64,000 nucleotides of DNA from Micrasema longulum (GCA_022494885.1 JAGVSM010004989.1:186001-250000); one strand, 5' to 3'. Positions 21,500 to 33,604 are shown, numbered from the stretch's first letter. Notes: generated by a model not told the origin, from the sequence alone. Numbers and translations are program-made.

Positions 21500-23515
21500 A
21501 ATATAAATAATAAAGGTGCCTACAAACAAAACTAATATTTGTGGCCAACACGTGATAATCGTCAATTGTTGAGCATATGCATGCACGATGAAACTTCAAC
21601 ATTAAAGAACATAAAAGCCGATCTTAGAACCAATCAGCTCGTTATGACGCGGGCTGATAAAGGAAATACAATAGTCATATTAAAATCTACAGACTACCAT
21701 GAAAAAATGACAACTTTTTTAAACGACCCTAATTTTAATGTGCTACGTTCCGATCCCACTATCAAATACCAAGATGCAGTAAAACAAGTGATCAAACATT
21801 CTGAAATTGTATGCGGCAAATTTCCATATAATACATACTTACACCAGATGAACCCCAAAGTTATATGGATCCCCAAAATTACATAAAGTCAATATTCCTA
21901 TCCGTCCAGTAGTATTGTATTTCAGTGCACCCATTTACAAATTATGCAAAAGACTCAATGATGTAATAATAGCGTATAGACTTTTTAAATCATCGTATAT
22001 AATAAAAAACAGGGTTGAACTGACGGAGAGACTAAGCAATATAATCCTACCTAACAACGTGAAACTCATGTCTTTCGATGTCGTGAATTTATTTACTAAT
22101 GTCCCTACTAAAGACTGTAAGAATATTTTTAAAAATTTAATGGACAAAACGGAAATCGGTGAGAATGTGAAAAAAGAAATGACTGCAATTCTTAATACAT
22201 GCCTTCAGCAAAATTACTTCCAATATAATAACTCGTTCTACGAAAGTAAGGATGGTTTTCCAATGGGTTCTCCACTCTCCCCTATTTTAGCTGATATCTT
22301 TTTAGATAAATTAGAAACAGATTTACTTTCATCCAAACACCCACTAGTCAATAATGTACTCCATTGGTTCCGTTTTGTGGACGACATCTGCTGTTTTTAT
22401 CAAGGGTCATCCCGACAACTAGATTCCTTCCTTAACCACATTAACCTCTAAAATATTATATTAACCTCTTAAATAAAATGCCATTTAATATTTACAGAAA
22501 ACCCACTCACACAGACTCTGTCATTCCGGCTTCATCTTCACACCCTATGCAACATAAATTGGCCAGTTTCCACTCAATGCTTAACCGATTGATCAATATT
22601 CTACTGAGCCCCTCCAACTTCCAAACTGAACTAAACATTATTAAACTTATTGCCCATAATAATCAATATGACCCCAATATAATTGATAAAATGCTAAAAC
22701 GCAAACAAAACTATAAAACCCGCTTTTTACACTAATAATAATATTGCTAAATCACTATTTAATTCCAAGTCTAAAACAGAGCTGTTAAACAAGAGTGGCA
22801 TTTACCAAATCTCATGTGAATGCAAAAAAGTCTATATTGGACAAACAGCGCGAAATCTTAAAACTAGGCTAAACGAACACCGCCGTTGCCTAACCAATAA
22901 TAATTTCTCGGAATTCGCGAATCATATAATAGATAGTAACCTTTCATTTTATAATCACATCCTAAAACTCGTGCACCAAGTAAATAACAAAGGCAGTAAT
23001 ATGAATAATCTAGAAATAATAGAAATTCACAAAAATTTAAATTATGAGAACAACCTAATTAATAATCACACATTTAATCACCCCTCGCCTTTATTGACTA
23101 TGTTCCCTTTGCAACCCCCCTCACCCTCTTAGACCCGCGTCTGTTAACACTCTCTTAGCTGAGCGATGTCTTCCCACACATTAAATCTTAGACTTAATTA
23201 TTGTAACTTCCACGTATGTGCTAAATTTTAAGAAATAAATTCTACTTAATGTCCTGTCCCTCATTGATCATGTTTTCATATCTGTACTTTAGATAACTAT
23301 CCATTCATATGCTAACACTTTAGATAAGTGGAATAAAACCCCCCTGCTCTAAGTTTTACTGATTAATTTGTTAATTTTTTGTTTAAATTCTATGACATTG
23401 CAAACAATATTCTGTGTTTACTATGTTCGTTTTTTATCACCCGTCGATGGGAGGAGTGCTCTCCCGAAACTGTAGTAGTGTTCTTGTAAAAGAATAAAAA
23501 TTCTGTAACACTAAT
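21500..23515 (+). mobile_element. Penelope-like element, broken: reverse transcriptase plus GIY-YIG endonuclease
   Basis: Four frame pieces follow the order of a Penelope ORF. 21539-21886 holds the N-terminal part (LVMTRADKGNTIVILKS, ending WIPKI). 21915-22451 holds the RT core (LMSFDVVNLFTNVP, GFPMGSPLSPILADIFLDKL, and the catalytic FVDD). 22478-22735 holds FNIYRKPTHTDSVIPASSSH. 22790-23132 holds the GIY-YIG nuclease (GIYQISCECKKVYIGQTARN, then RLNEHRRCL) up to a TAG. A single extra base near 21885 breaks the first join, sequence is missing or garbled between 22451 and 22478, and another shift occurs near 22730, so the element is dead. The family uses tRNA-unrelated target priming and a nuclease unlike that of LINEs or LTR elements. 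The 3' end has a CGATGGGAG...CTCCCGAAAC hairpin at 23443-23470 like the hammerhead motif of the family. Confidence 0.9.
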
Positions 23516-23519
23516 AACA

Positions 23520-24840
23520 AAGTTTTATTTTCATAATAATTTATTATTTTTTGCGTTTATAAAATACGACATATTTTTATTTACCTTTAAAACAAAGATT
23601 ATCAGATGCCAGTTATGAATCAATCTCATGAAAATTTGTAGTTACCAACTTGTGCCAGGAACCCAAAGATAATATATACTCCCTGTAACAGGACTGCCAA
23701 GGTGTAGTGTTGCCGACACGCGCGCGCGTCCGCACCAGAAGCACAGATTACCAGAAGGGCGCGGACGGCCACTTGGCTAACAAAAATTTCGCCGATCCCG
23801 ACTAGGCTGCCAGTTCCTGGTTCCGGTTTGTAAAGCGTATAACATAGTAAGCGTATAACATTGTAAACGGTATAACATAGAGAAAAAATCGTATAAATGT
23901 AAAAATGTTTCTGGCGGAAAAAACTTTTCTTTATTATCACGTTGGCCCAGGAGGCTGGATTTCATAGGTTTTTACCTGCAGAAAAATAGAAAAATTGCGG
24001 AATTAATTCGTGTAAAATCAGGTAAGTAAAAAATGGAAAATGTTTTATTTTACTCTGATGGAGAACGCGGGGGTCGCCGCATTGCGCAAATTCCAGGTGG
24101 ATTAAAGGGGAATTTGGTACGGTCTTCCAACGCGGCGGTATCAGAGTCCTTTCTCAGTGCGTCCCAAAAATGTATGAAAATTTAAACGTCAAAAATGTGT
24201 GCATTTTTTATGCCGAATTGTAGATAATTAAAAAATATGATCATCTATGAAGACCGCAGCTCGATCGGGCCCCGGGGACGCCGGCCGTCGTCCTTTCCGT
24301 GTTGGACTGACCGAATTTGAAATTTCGCGCTTTCAGCCTCTATCAGCCGAAACTTTGCAAGGCAACAATGGACGCTCCCGCCATCCGATTTTGTCGCGGA
24401 AATCACCAATGATCGTGGATTCGAGTTTTGTACCTGATTCTACACGAAAACCCTAAAAAAAGTGATAAAATAATTTTCCATATGAGTTACGTAAGTAGCC
24501 CGACATTTCGGCGAGTCCGAATGGCGGGAAAATTCAAATTTATAGGTGAAAATTTGTAGTTTTTTTTCAAAAATCTGACATAAATAATCTGTGTAACCAG
24601 GAATAATTCTAAATTAATTACATAAACAAAATTAAATTCGGAGTGCCCCGGACCTTCAAAAACTACTACAAAGTTCAAATATTAAATACCTACTAAATTA
24701 CTGGAATAATTTCCCCTAAAGGAAAGAATGTAAATTACAACAACATTCTAATGGGATTCAAATTCCCGACTAATATCTCTTAAGTTTCATACAAATAGTT
24801 TATAAAAAATAGATAAAATAAATTTATACATATAAAAAGT
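23520..24840. other. Unassigned region with two GC-richer patches
   Basis: 23700-23830 (CGACACGCGCGCGCGTCCGC, CGGACGGCCACTTGGC) and 24040-24400 (GGGCCCCGGGGACGCCGGCC near 24269) stand out from the AT-rich surroundings. A 69-codon frame at 24247-24456 has no recognisable domain. The repeated AGCGTATAACATAGT / AGCGTATAACATTGT near 23835-23860 is a short tandem. This could be a retroelement 5' region or a promoter; I cannot decide. Confidence 0.35.
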
Positions 24841-24843
24841 TGG

Positions 24844-24988
24844 TGTCCGACACTTGTAGTCTGGTTTTTTTAAATGCCATTAAGTTGCAGTTGGTCAGTC
24901 TTGACCTGTAATTCGGATATGTATGTTTATTCGTTTTTGAAGACTGCTTATGTAAATTAATAAATAAACATCCGGTGTGTCGGCGACA
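24844..24988. repeat. Short block with imperfect inverted ends, possibly LTR-like
   Basis: It starts TGTCCGACAC and ends GTGTGTCGGCGACA, with AATAAATAAA shortly before the end. It lies directly against the 5' edge of the LINE. Evidence is thin. Confidence 0.2.
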
Positions 24989-24989
24989 A

Positions 24990-27900
24990 CTAACTATCTT
25001 CATTGGCAGTGAGAAATAGAGAAAACTTGCGAGTCGAGCGTTTTTCTATATTGGAAACTACCAATGAAGATCTTTGGGTAAAACTAACATACGCTCTCGA
25101 AATTACTTTTATTTGTGTACTTTACTTTCCTCCAGCGAGTGAGACTAACACATATCGATTATTTTTCGACAGGATTTTGTCCAGTTTAGATTTGTTTCAG
25201 AACAGAAACGTCATTATATTGGGGGATTTCAATTTACCTTCAGCGAGCAACATTGAAGGTATAGAGGCTGACCTCACTTTTTTGTGCTCATTTTTGAAAC
25301 TTTTCCAGTGTAATGATGTTTTGAATTCTAGAAATAGGATTCTTGCCGGGAAAGAAGTTGATGTGTTTCGGTCATTGTCACCTCTAACAAGAGAAGACAA
25401 TTATCATCCCGCGCTTGAATTTTGTATCAGTGTGTCGACTAATCGTTCCCGTCGAACTGAAGTTCCCACGGAAGGCACAGTCAGTTAGAGAGGCTGGAAC
25501 TTCAATAAGGGCAATTTTGACCAGCTGTGCTTTTTAATGGCCAGTATCGACTGGAATGAGGTAAACGACACATTGGATGTAAATGAGGCGGTGCAAAACT
25601 TTTATTGTATTGTTAAGGAGTACTTGATTCTTGTTTTCCTAGAAGGTCTCAGACAACTGGAGGAAGGCGATAACTTAAGTGGTTTTCTGGGGCTATTATT
25701 AGGGATATTCAGGTTAAGCATTCCTACCATAAAAGATGGAAAGCTGCGGGCTGTCAGAATGATTATGAAATGTTTGGTAGATTAAGATCTAGCGTTAAAA
25801 GTGACATTCGATCAACGTACCTGTCATTTATTTCCAATATGGAAAACAATATTCTCAAAAATACAAATTGTTTTTGGGATTTTATTAAATCTCAAAAGGC
25901 AAACGGCGGGAATATTGACACCATGACATGGGTTAATCGAACTGTTCGGGGCGCAGATATTGCGGAAGCGTTCGCAGGTCACTTCAAAACTGTATACAGT
26001 AGTGAACCTCCGATTCTTGACGTTAACGCTGCTAAAGCTAGGGTTTCCTAGGACAGCGGTGCCCGTATCTTAACGGCCGTAGTGAACGGTGATGCGGTGG
26101 ACAGCCGTCGTAACGGTGCCTAGAAAATGGTTTCCTAGGAAAACGGTGTTGATAAAGCCGTTAAAAAATAAAACCACTCTCTAGTCACCGTTACGACGGC
26201 TGTCCACCGCATTACCGTTCACTACGGCCGTTAAGATACGGCTTAAGCTAGGGTTTCCTAGGACAGCGGTGCCCGTATCTTAACGGCCGTAGTGAACGGT
26301 GATGCAGTGGACAGTCGTCGTAAAGGTGACTAGAGTGTGGTTTTCTAGGAAAACGTTGTTATCAACACCATTTAACACCGTTTTCCTAGGAAACCACTCT
26401 CTAATCACCTTTACGATGGCTTTCCACTGCATCACCGTTCACTACGGCCGTTAAAATACGGGCACCGCTGTCCTAGGAAACCCTAGCTTAAGCGGTGTAC
26501 TACGCAAAACGGTGCACAATCTATTGTTATTCCAAATATCAATGAGAAAGGCGTAGCTACGATCATAGATAGATTGAATAATACCAATTCTCTTGGTCCA
26601 GATTTTTTACCGACGTTCTTTTTTAAAGGATGCGTAGATTTTTTAAAGGGGCCGCTTTGTTTTTTATTTAATTTGTCATTAAATACAGGATTCTTTCCAG
26701 AAATTTGGAAGATATCTTAAGTTACTCCTATACACAAGAGTGGCTCTAAGTCATCCGTAGAAAACTATAGACCTGTAGCTGTACTTTCAGCGCCAGCTAA
26801 GGTATTTGAAATTTTAATAAGTAAAATCATCGCTTCTCGAGTCGAGCCATTTATAATAGATGAACAGCATGGGTTCAGGAAGGGTCGCTCGGTTGAAACA
26901 AATTAAATGATATTTACAGACTATATTACGGCTGCATTAGATGCAGGACATCAGATTCACTATAATGACTTTGCCAAAGGCTTTGATACAGTCGATCATG
27001 ATGTTATGTTAAACAGGCTGAGTGAGATCGGTTTCTCGGATGGAATGCTAAAATTAATGGCGAGCTACCTCCGAAACCGAAATCAATACGTTTCACATCG
27101 CTTGTTTGCATCAAAAAAAATTAATACTTATTCAGGTGCTCCCCAGGGATCCAACCTGGGTCCACTACTGTTCTCTATTTTTATCAATGATATTAAAAAA
27201 GTTGTAGTCAAATCGCGTTTTTTATTATTCGCGGATGACTTGAAGCTGTTTTTGAGGGTTAAAACTTTGGATGATTTTCGTTCTCTCCAAACGGATATAA
27301 TAAACGTATCTGAATGGGGAAGACGAAAAAAAATATTGTTTAATATTTCAAAATGCTCAGTTATGTCTTTCACCGGGGCCCACAAAACGCTATTCTTCCG
27401 CTATAGAATGAATGACCAGAATCTTATGCGGATTGCGAAGGTTAAAGATCTTGGCATCACTTTTGTGAGTTCCCTGACATTTCATGATCAGATCGAAACA
27501 GTTTGTAGTAGTTCATTGAAGATGTTAGGATTCGTCTTGCGTACTGCTAGGGTTTTTGGTAGTACACGAGTACTGAGAATTCTTTATAACTCGTTGGTGC
27601 GAAGTAGACTCGAGAGTGGCGGATGATTTGGGGACCGTGTGAGTTGAAGTACTCACTTATGGTGGAGAGGGTTCAGAAGAAATTTCTTCGGTTTCTCTAC
27701 ATGAGGGAGTGCGGATATTATCCACGGCTTTATCCCACCGAGTTCCTCCAGGGTATGCTCGGTGACAGCAGTTTGAAGACTAGAAGGAATGTGTATTTAA
27801 CAACGCACTTCTTTCGATTGTTGCGCGGTATTATTGACAACCCTGAAATTATGCGGAGCATTAGCTTTTATGTTCCTGATAATTACTTTAGATAGCGTCA

Positions 27901-28065
27901 ACATAGACTGTTTCACATTCCAATATACAGGACCAACTGATCAAGGTCTGATAGAAACTTGCTAAATTTGACTATCAATATTTGTCGCAGCTTGATCGCT
28001 TTGATCGACAAATTAATGTTGAACACATCTGTAGTTACCTTAATAGAAAAAAAGCACTCTTCATT
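24990..28065 (+). mobile_element. Non-LTR retrotransposon (Jockey superfamily), ORF2 with endonuclease and RT, inactivated
   Basis: Pieces of one ORF2 lie in order. The endonuclease part at 25003-25488 includes FICVLYFPPASETN and VIILGDFNLPSA. Linker pieces run to about 26040. After the insertion at 26038-26486 the frame resumes (GPDFLPTFFFKGC, VTPIHKSGSKSSVENYRPVA, EQHGFRKGRSVE). The RT core at 26907-27626 has the AFDTVDHD-like KGFDTVDHDVML, SGAPQGSNLGPLLFSIFIND and the catalytic LFADDLKLF. The C-terminal part is at 27623-27895 and on to about 28060. In-frame stops (for example near 26720 and 26905) and frameshifts make it defective. No ORF1 is seen, so the copy is 5' truncated. The clade within the superfamily (CR1/Daphne-like) is uncertain. 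Confidence 0.9.
26038..26486. mobile_element. GC-rich palindromic element, two tandem copies, inserted in the LINE
   Basis: Copy A (26038-26241) and copy B (26248-26486) both start CTAGGGTTTCCTAGGACAGC and both fold into a long hairpin (GGCCGTAGTGAACGGTGATG against CACCGTTCACTACGGCC). Copy B ends with the inverse of its start (GTCCTAGGAAACCCTAG); copy A has lost that last part. Between the copies and after copy B is CTTAAG, and before copy A is CTAAAG, which fits a 6-bp target duplication used twice. The block splits the LINE frame after NAAKA. It contains no coding sequence and is much richer in GC than its host LINE. Confidence 0.85.
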
Positions 28066-28082
28066 TCCTCTTCTTCGCATAT

Positions 28083-28305
28083 CATTTTCATCATCATACC
28101 CTTATCTGCACAGCGGTGCATAGGGTAAGCTCATTAAACTGAACGCTTCAGGTGCCAGCCTAGGGGCAGTGGAGTATTGCAGTGTAAGACCACCATTCAA
28201 AAAATAACAATTTCCTTTCGACCTTGCCAGTAGTCGAACCTGGGACCTCGAGCATGATAATAATTAAGCGAACGCGTCAACCGCTACACTGCAAGGTGGA
28301 CTTAA
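28083..28305 (-). mobile_element. SINE family 1 copy
   Basis: It reads on the minus strand from a tRNA-like head (GCGGTTGACGCGTTCGC, then AGGTCCCAGGTTCGACTAC) to the GCACCGCTGTGCAGATAAGG tail and TGATGATG. It sits against the 3' end of the LINE. Confidence 0.75.
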
Positions 28306-28883
28306 ATTCACTCAAATTTATTTTTCTGGATATTTTTCCTCTCTGATAATATTATGAATCTCAATGAATTTCATCTTCAGATAAAAAAATAATAATATGA
28401 AATTATATAATATAATATAGTTTGGGTAATAGTAGTTTGTTTTTGTTAAGCTTTAAAACATTAGGTGCATTCAAATATAATTTATTTTCGTGAATTATTG
28501 CATTTGAAAACATACTGGCCTCGAGCGATGATGAGTAAAGCTCAGCACAAAGCATCGCCAGCGAAAAATATTTATAATATTATAAATATGTAATAGGCCG
28601 ACTTCACCTAGGACGTATAAATTCACACGATACGGTAACATTAGGGCAGATTTATATACTAACTACATTTTTTACTATTTAGTGGCTACTTTCAGGTAAA
28701 AATCTTGCAATGGGAAATCGAGTGGAGATTAGTCGGCCACATGGTGTAGGTATCCGTGATAAAACGATTAAAATAATAAAATATAATTATTGCTCAATAA
28801 AAATCAATCCACCATTTTATTGTGTCGTGTGGATTTTTACGGTCTTATGAAATGGGATATACATAATCTGACCAATCTTATAC

Positions 28884-29529
28884 CAGAGGTTCCAATTTTT
28901 TAGCTACGGAAGCCTAATTGATTTACCTTTTTTGGCGGAACCCCATCGCGACAGTAAAAAGGTAAATTAACAAAAATGTTATTTTTAAGACCCATGAAAC
29001 CTTATTGTTGCATGTTGTAATGTTCGACTTGAAAAGAAAGACTATGTTTTGAATGAAAAAACTTTACTGCACGTTTTTTATGAGAAGAATTTTTTTTTTT
29101 AGTTTTAGTTAAATAGAACTAAATTTAGGTTTAATGCCCGATAGTTGCATACGGACATCTGGAGCGGCATCCAGTCTAGTTCTGAACTTGTTTTTAGTGT
29201 AGGCGTAAGCTGAATCTCAGAGAGGTAAGTCGATACAAACGGAAGCAGAACCATTATAGCCTTCTCAGCGATTCCAGGGTATTTATTCACCTTTAAGTCC
29301 AATAAAAAAGTCATTCAAGTATGAATCAGCTGATTCAAATTTTTATTTTAGAGAGGATGAATTCTCATACTCCGCCTAAGTTAATATTGATGTTTTGGAT
29401 TCCTGTAACTCCTCTGGGAAATATTATTTCAAGGTTTTTTTGAGGTTCAAATAATGTCGACTTATGGTTTTCTATGTGAACCTTCCACGGAACCCCAGAG
29501 TCCTGCGGAACACCTTTTAGGAACCGCTG
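28884..29529 (-). mobile_element. hAT element remnant with terminal repeats and imperfect 8-bp target duplication
   Basis: The left end CAGAGGTTCC and right end GGAACCGCTG are inverted hAT-type termini (CAGNGGTTCC). The flanks TCTTATAC and CCTTGTAC agree at six of eight positions. On the minus strand (29314-29105) the frame PGIAEKAIMVLLPFVSTYLS is the C-terminal hAT dimerisation segment; the rest of the transposase is gone. Confidence 0.75.
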
Positions 29530-29759
29530 CCTTGTACCACCCGGTGAAGGGGGTCCCCTCGATCGCCCAAGGTATTGTTATATGAATAAAAATACCAGAA
29601 TTTTCTTGATATAATGTTTAAACATCTTAATTGATACATCGATACGAAACCGAAAAACGAAAATATATATACATTTGTATTTGTACTTAATATTTATTTG
29701 TATATACACGCATGCTACTTAACCGATTCATTGACGTAGGAAATATTTCAGTTCAACCA

Positions 29760-30000
29760 ATACGATCTAAGAGTTCGAATGGAATGTTCTACGCCTGCGC
29801 CGCGCTCTACGCGAGTGCTACGCCGCGCCTCGCCGCACCAGTATCCAGTGTATCCAGTGGTATCTGGCATGAAACAAAATAGAAGACGAAGGGTTTGACG
29901 GATTTGTCAGAGTGAATTTAAATCTTTAATTTTACAGCAAAACGTTGCACTGTCCTCTACAACGTTTATGTGAGTGTTTTGTGTGATCGATTGAAGAGAG
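29760..30000 (+). promoter_or_regulatory. CpG-richer candidate promoter and 5' UTR exon, possibly distal for Schip1
   Basis: CGCCTGCGCCGCGCTCTACG and following CpGs stand out from AT-rich flanks. The block ends in GAAGAGAG then GTGAGG, a good splice donor at 30001. No ATG-started frame crosses the donor convincingly. The next plus-strand coding exon is Schip1 at 36344, so a distal untranslated exon of that gene is the simplest guess. Confidence 0.35.
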
Positions 30001-31100
30001 GTGAGGTTATACACAATTACTCTTTATCCGCCCAAATATTTATGATGTCAAGGCTGGAAAGATGATTTCTAAAAGACGTCAAAATATTTCAGGTTGCTCC
30101 AAAAATATAGACGTCTAATACAAAGAAAATCATTTCGTGCTAAATTTGTAAAAAATGGTGTAATGATTTTCTTCATATATGTTTTCCAGTGTCAAATCTA
30201 ATGTTAAGTCATTAAAATATAATTACCGATATACCGGGGAATGAAAACGTTTTTTTTTATGATTCTGTATATTAGATTAGAAAAAATAGTATAAAGAAAT
30301 TATGGATTGAGGTCATGTCGAACGTTGAATATGAATGAACATGTGGATGAAAAGAAAAACATGCATTTAGCGCCTGTTCTACGCAATCGAGACAACCTTC
30401 GAATATTTCATGAAGAACGATGCTTTGCAAAATGCTTATCAACGATAAGCGTTGAAAAATGGACGCACACTAAATAAATCAACATATTATGTGCATGCAA
30501 GATACAAGCAATAGCGTAGATATTTTAAGTTTGTAATGAAGTAGTTGGAAGGAGAAACTGTAAAATAATAAGAAACTACTTACTAAAATAGTATGATAAT
30601 TATTATTGCATAAGTAAAATATATTATCTACTGGGTATTTCATAAAATAAATAATATCTAATTAAATCTACCGCTTTGAGTAAAAATTAAATAAACATGA
30701 AGTACCCTTTATAACATGGAGACTGAGTTTATAACTTTATATTTAACGCAGTCTTGAAGTAGTTAATATTATGATTTGTACTACTACGGCATATTCTAAG
30801 TACATGTTGGACCTATGCTATTATAAATACCTATATAACGTATATTGTACCTGATAATAGTAACTATTTTCGTGTTTTTACAAATAAAATTCGGCTATGG
30901 AAGTTTTTAATGTTCTACAATAAAACACTCTTATAATTTTCAAAAAGCAAATTAGGTAGGTACACATTTTTATTTGTTTGTTTGAGAATTAATAAAACAA
31001 AAAACAACAGTACAATACATTATAGATTTACCAATAGTTCTAAAATGGAAAAATCTTTATACCTACTTCACCCATAAATATTTTGAGTTTTGTGCTAAAG
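30001..31100. other. Gene-free stretch
   Basis: AT-rich. No repeat or coding call could be supported. Confidence 0.4.
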
Positions 31101-31552
31101 CTTTAAAAGTTTTATGTATTTTATACACTTTACTGCTCTGGTTCGTCCTATTCTTGAATACGCCTTTATAGTACGGTCTTTTTTTATATGTTACTCATAT
31201 AAATCGTGTCGAATAAATATATAAGAAACATTTCTTACAAACTAGGTATCACAAGAAACATCTAAAACAATACTGACATAAAACTTTTTCTTAATCTATC
31301 GCGTCTTTCAAAACGTCGATTTAATGCAGATTTAATTTGCATTTAAAAAATACTCGATGGTTTATATTATGATGTCCCAACTATTCTCCAACAAATACGT
31401 AAACCCCGGAATAATGAAATTCTGTTCCTCGGTCATCGTAAGAATAACTATGGTTTCCAGGAACCTCTACCCACAATGTTCAGATTTGTTCATGAAAATC
31501 AGGATCTGAATTATTTTGATTGTAAATTAAATAACTTTATTAGTAACTAAAA
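31100..31552 (+). mobile_element. Jockey-superfamily LINE: C-terminal tail fragment
   Basis: Conceptual pieces such as LNLSRLSKRRFNADLICI, KILDGLYYDVPTILQQI and NNYGFQEPLPTMFRFVHENQ match the segment after the RT domain. Several stops interrupt it. It ends near the TAA at 31548. Confidence 0.65.
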
Positions 31553-31866
31553 AAATATTAATTATACTCAATAAATTCCTTAAATCTGTGATCAACCTGG
31601 ATCCCATAATGTTTGTACAATATGCTTATTTGTCTTCTTCGTCTTTTTATTGTTGCGTTTCTTGTTTTATGTTACTGTATATGATTGTATTCATTATAAT
31701 ATATGTTTAAATTAACTTTATCCGTAAATCTATTAAAATTAAAATTAAATGAAAATATTTTTAATGTAGTTAATATTAATATATATTAAAAGTGTTAGTT
31801 TTTAAGCTGGACATATAACAGATAGATTCAGTCAATTATCTTCAAGCAGACAAAACTGATAATATA

Positions 31867-32100
31867 TCATTATTCCTTTATCTGCACTAAATGATGCATA
31901 CGGTACTTATTGGTGCTCTCGCAGTTGATACATACTTTTTCTACACAAATAATATATACTGCGTAAGATCTTACTCTTCATATGACATTATAATCCAGGA
32001 ACTATGAAATGTTACAGTATAAAAAAATCTATCATGCCAGAAATCGAACCCGATACCTCTCGCTTGGTAGGCAAACACCTAACCCTCGATCACGAGGCGG
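31867..32100 (-). mobile_element. SINE family 1 copy
   Basis: The minus strand begins CCGCCTCGTGATCGAGGGTT, has the B-box-like GGTATCGGGTTCGATTTC and ends in the GCAGATAAAGG/AATAATGAT tail. Confidence 0.75.
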
Positions 32101-32457
32101 ATATTTATTTTCCATGCAATGCAATATACCGAGTAGGTATACGGATTATAGTTATGGCGCGATGCGTGTTATGGCCGATATTATAACTTGCCCTTAGGAA
32201 AAATCAATACTTTTCCTGAGAACTATTTCATACTTACTATTTGCGTATTCAATGTAGTAACTTGTCGCGAGAATTAAAAGGTCACTCGATCATAACTAAA
32301 ATACGGCACACACGGATACTAAAATATTTTCAAAAAATGGCTATTTTTTTAAAGATATTTATTACAGCAATTTACAATGAATTATTCATACAACAAATTA
32401 ATTAAGTAGTAAAAGTAAACATGTATAATTTTTATTTTTGCTGGTGGTTCATCTAAA

Positions 32458-32497
32458 CTGCCTAACTAGGGATAGCTTCCCCGTTCTAAGGCAGGAA
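32458..32497. repeat. Short motif shared with 44689-44727
   Basis: CTGCCTAACTAGGGATAGCT then TCCCCGTTCTAAGGCAG here is the inverse of CTGTCTTAGAACGGGGTAAA then TAACCCTAGTTAGGCAG there. It is probably the end of a common retroelement that I cannot name. Confidence 0.55.
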
Positions 32498-32639
32498 ATG
32501 ATGTATTTTAATATAATATTAAAAAGTAATTACAGTTTTATTATTATGTGTGTTTTTTCAGTCTTAAAAGTAAATAGTAAATATCCAATGAAAACATAAA
32601 TAATACCAAAATCTATATACCCTAAGTCATTACTAGGAA

Positions 32640-32960
32640 AACAAGAAATCAGCTTACGTCCTTCTATATCGGACAACAATATCTCTGACTCCCTCCGACC
32701 AATATGGGTTTAAAATATAGTCAACACCTTCCTTAGCCTGGTAATCCCACCACACGTCCATGAATCTGGGATAAGGTTATATATCTTCGGGCCTATATAA
32801 TATTGCTGCCTTTGAGCCAAAAAAATATTAACTCCTCTCTGTAGAATCAGATCCTTATCGGAGTGTCTAGTATTATAAACATGACAAACCGTTCCGCATT
32901 TTTCCCTGTTAAGATGCGTGACCGCTACTGACCTCAATATATACTGTTAACGAATATCCA
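32640..32960 (-). mobile_element. LINE C-terminal fragment
   Basis: The minus-strand frame (32937-32710) reads HVYNTRHSDKDLILQRG and QQYYIGPKIYNLIPDSW. These are the TRH and xxxxPKIYNxLP segments found at the end of CR1/Jockey-type ORFs. Confidence 0.65.
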
Positions 32961-33106
32961 GCACTTGAAATTCTTTGAAGAGCGAATCACTCGGGTTTCG
33001 GTATGGTTTTTTTAATAAAACTCTTATCACTGATTTTTGAGCTATAACTGTTAAAGCCATAGTCGTTTTAGTGCAGCAAAGTAATAACTCTGTTTTTTTT
33101 TAAAAG

Positions 33107-33128
33107 ACACACTCACACACACACACAG
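33107..33128. repeat. (CA)n microsatellite
   Basis: About ten CA units with one interruption. Confidence 0.8.
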
Positions 33129-33334
33129 TAGGTATGTTTTAATTTTAGAAAGAACTTTAACAACAAAAACATTTTTTAAGAAATTGCAAGAATTAAAAAA
33201 ATGTGTGCTTGATAATTTTCGCAATGAAAAAAGTAACAATGCATAAATGTTTATTAAAACATTTAGTTCATGATTCTGATTTTTTAAACCGATTTCGTAT
33301 TAAAAAAATTAACATTAAAGTATTTTGAAAAATG

Positions 33335-33598
33335 TTGGCCTCGTGGTGTAATGGTCGGCGTGTTTTTCTACCATGCAAGAGGTCTCGGGTTCGATTCCCG
33401 ACATGGTTGACACAAAATATTTATTTAAAAGGGTGTTTTAACAACTAGAATATTTCATAGTTCCTGTACTGGCACCTGAACCATAAGACTGATCATCTTA
33501 CCTTCATTTAACAAAAATTATCAATATATGCTGCGATTGGTGTACCACGCAGTGCCCTATGCACCATTGGGTGCAGAAAGGAAATGATGATGATGAAA
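33335..33598 (+). mobile_element. SINE family 1, near full-length copy
   Basis: This is the clearest copy. The tRNA-like head runs TTGGCCTCGTGGTGTAATGG (A box) to CTCGGGTTCGATTCCCGAC (B box). The body has CATAGTTCCTGTACTGGCAC, and the end is GCGATTGGTGTACC, CCCTATGCACCATTGGGTGC then AATGATGATGATG. The head and tail layout fits the Metulj-type SINEs of butterflies; that name is from memory. Confidence 0.85.
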
Positions 33599-33604
33599 AT
33601 TCTC

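Noticed and set aside
21539..23132. Telomerase or bacterial-type retron reverse transcriptase
   Set aside because: The GIY-YIG nuclease downstream and the FVDD/GSPLSPILADIF pattern fit Penelope-like elements.
25003..27895. Host gene with exons
   Set aside because: The endonuclease and RT motifs, and the stops and frameshifts, identify a dead LINE.
33350..33410. tRNA gene
   Set aside because: The A- and B-box-like parts belong to a SINE head; the body and tail of the SINE follow directly and no complete acceptor-stem pairing closes it.
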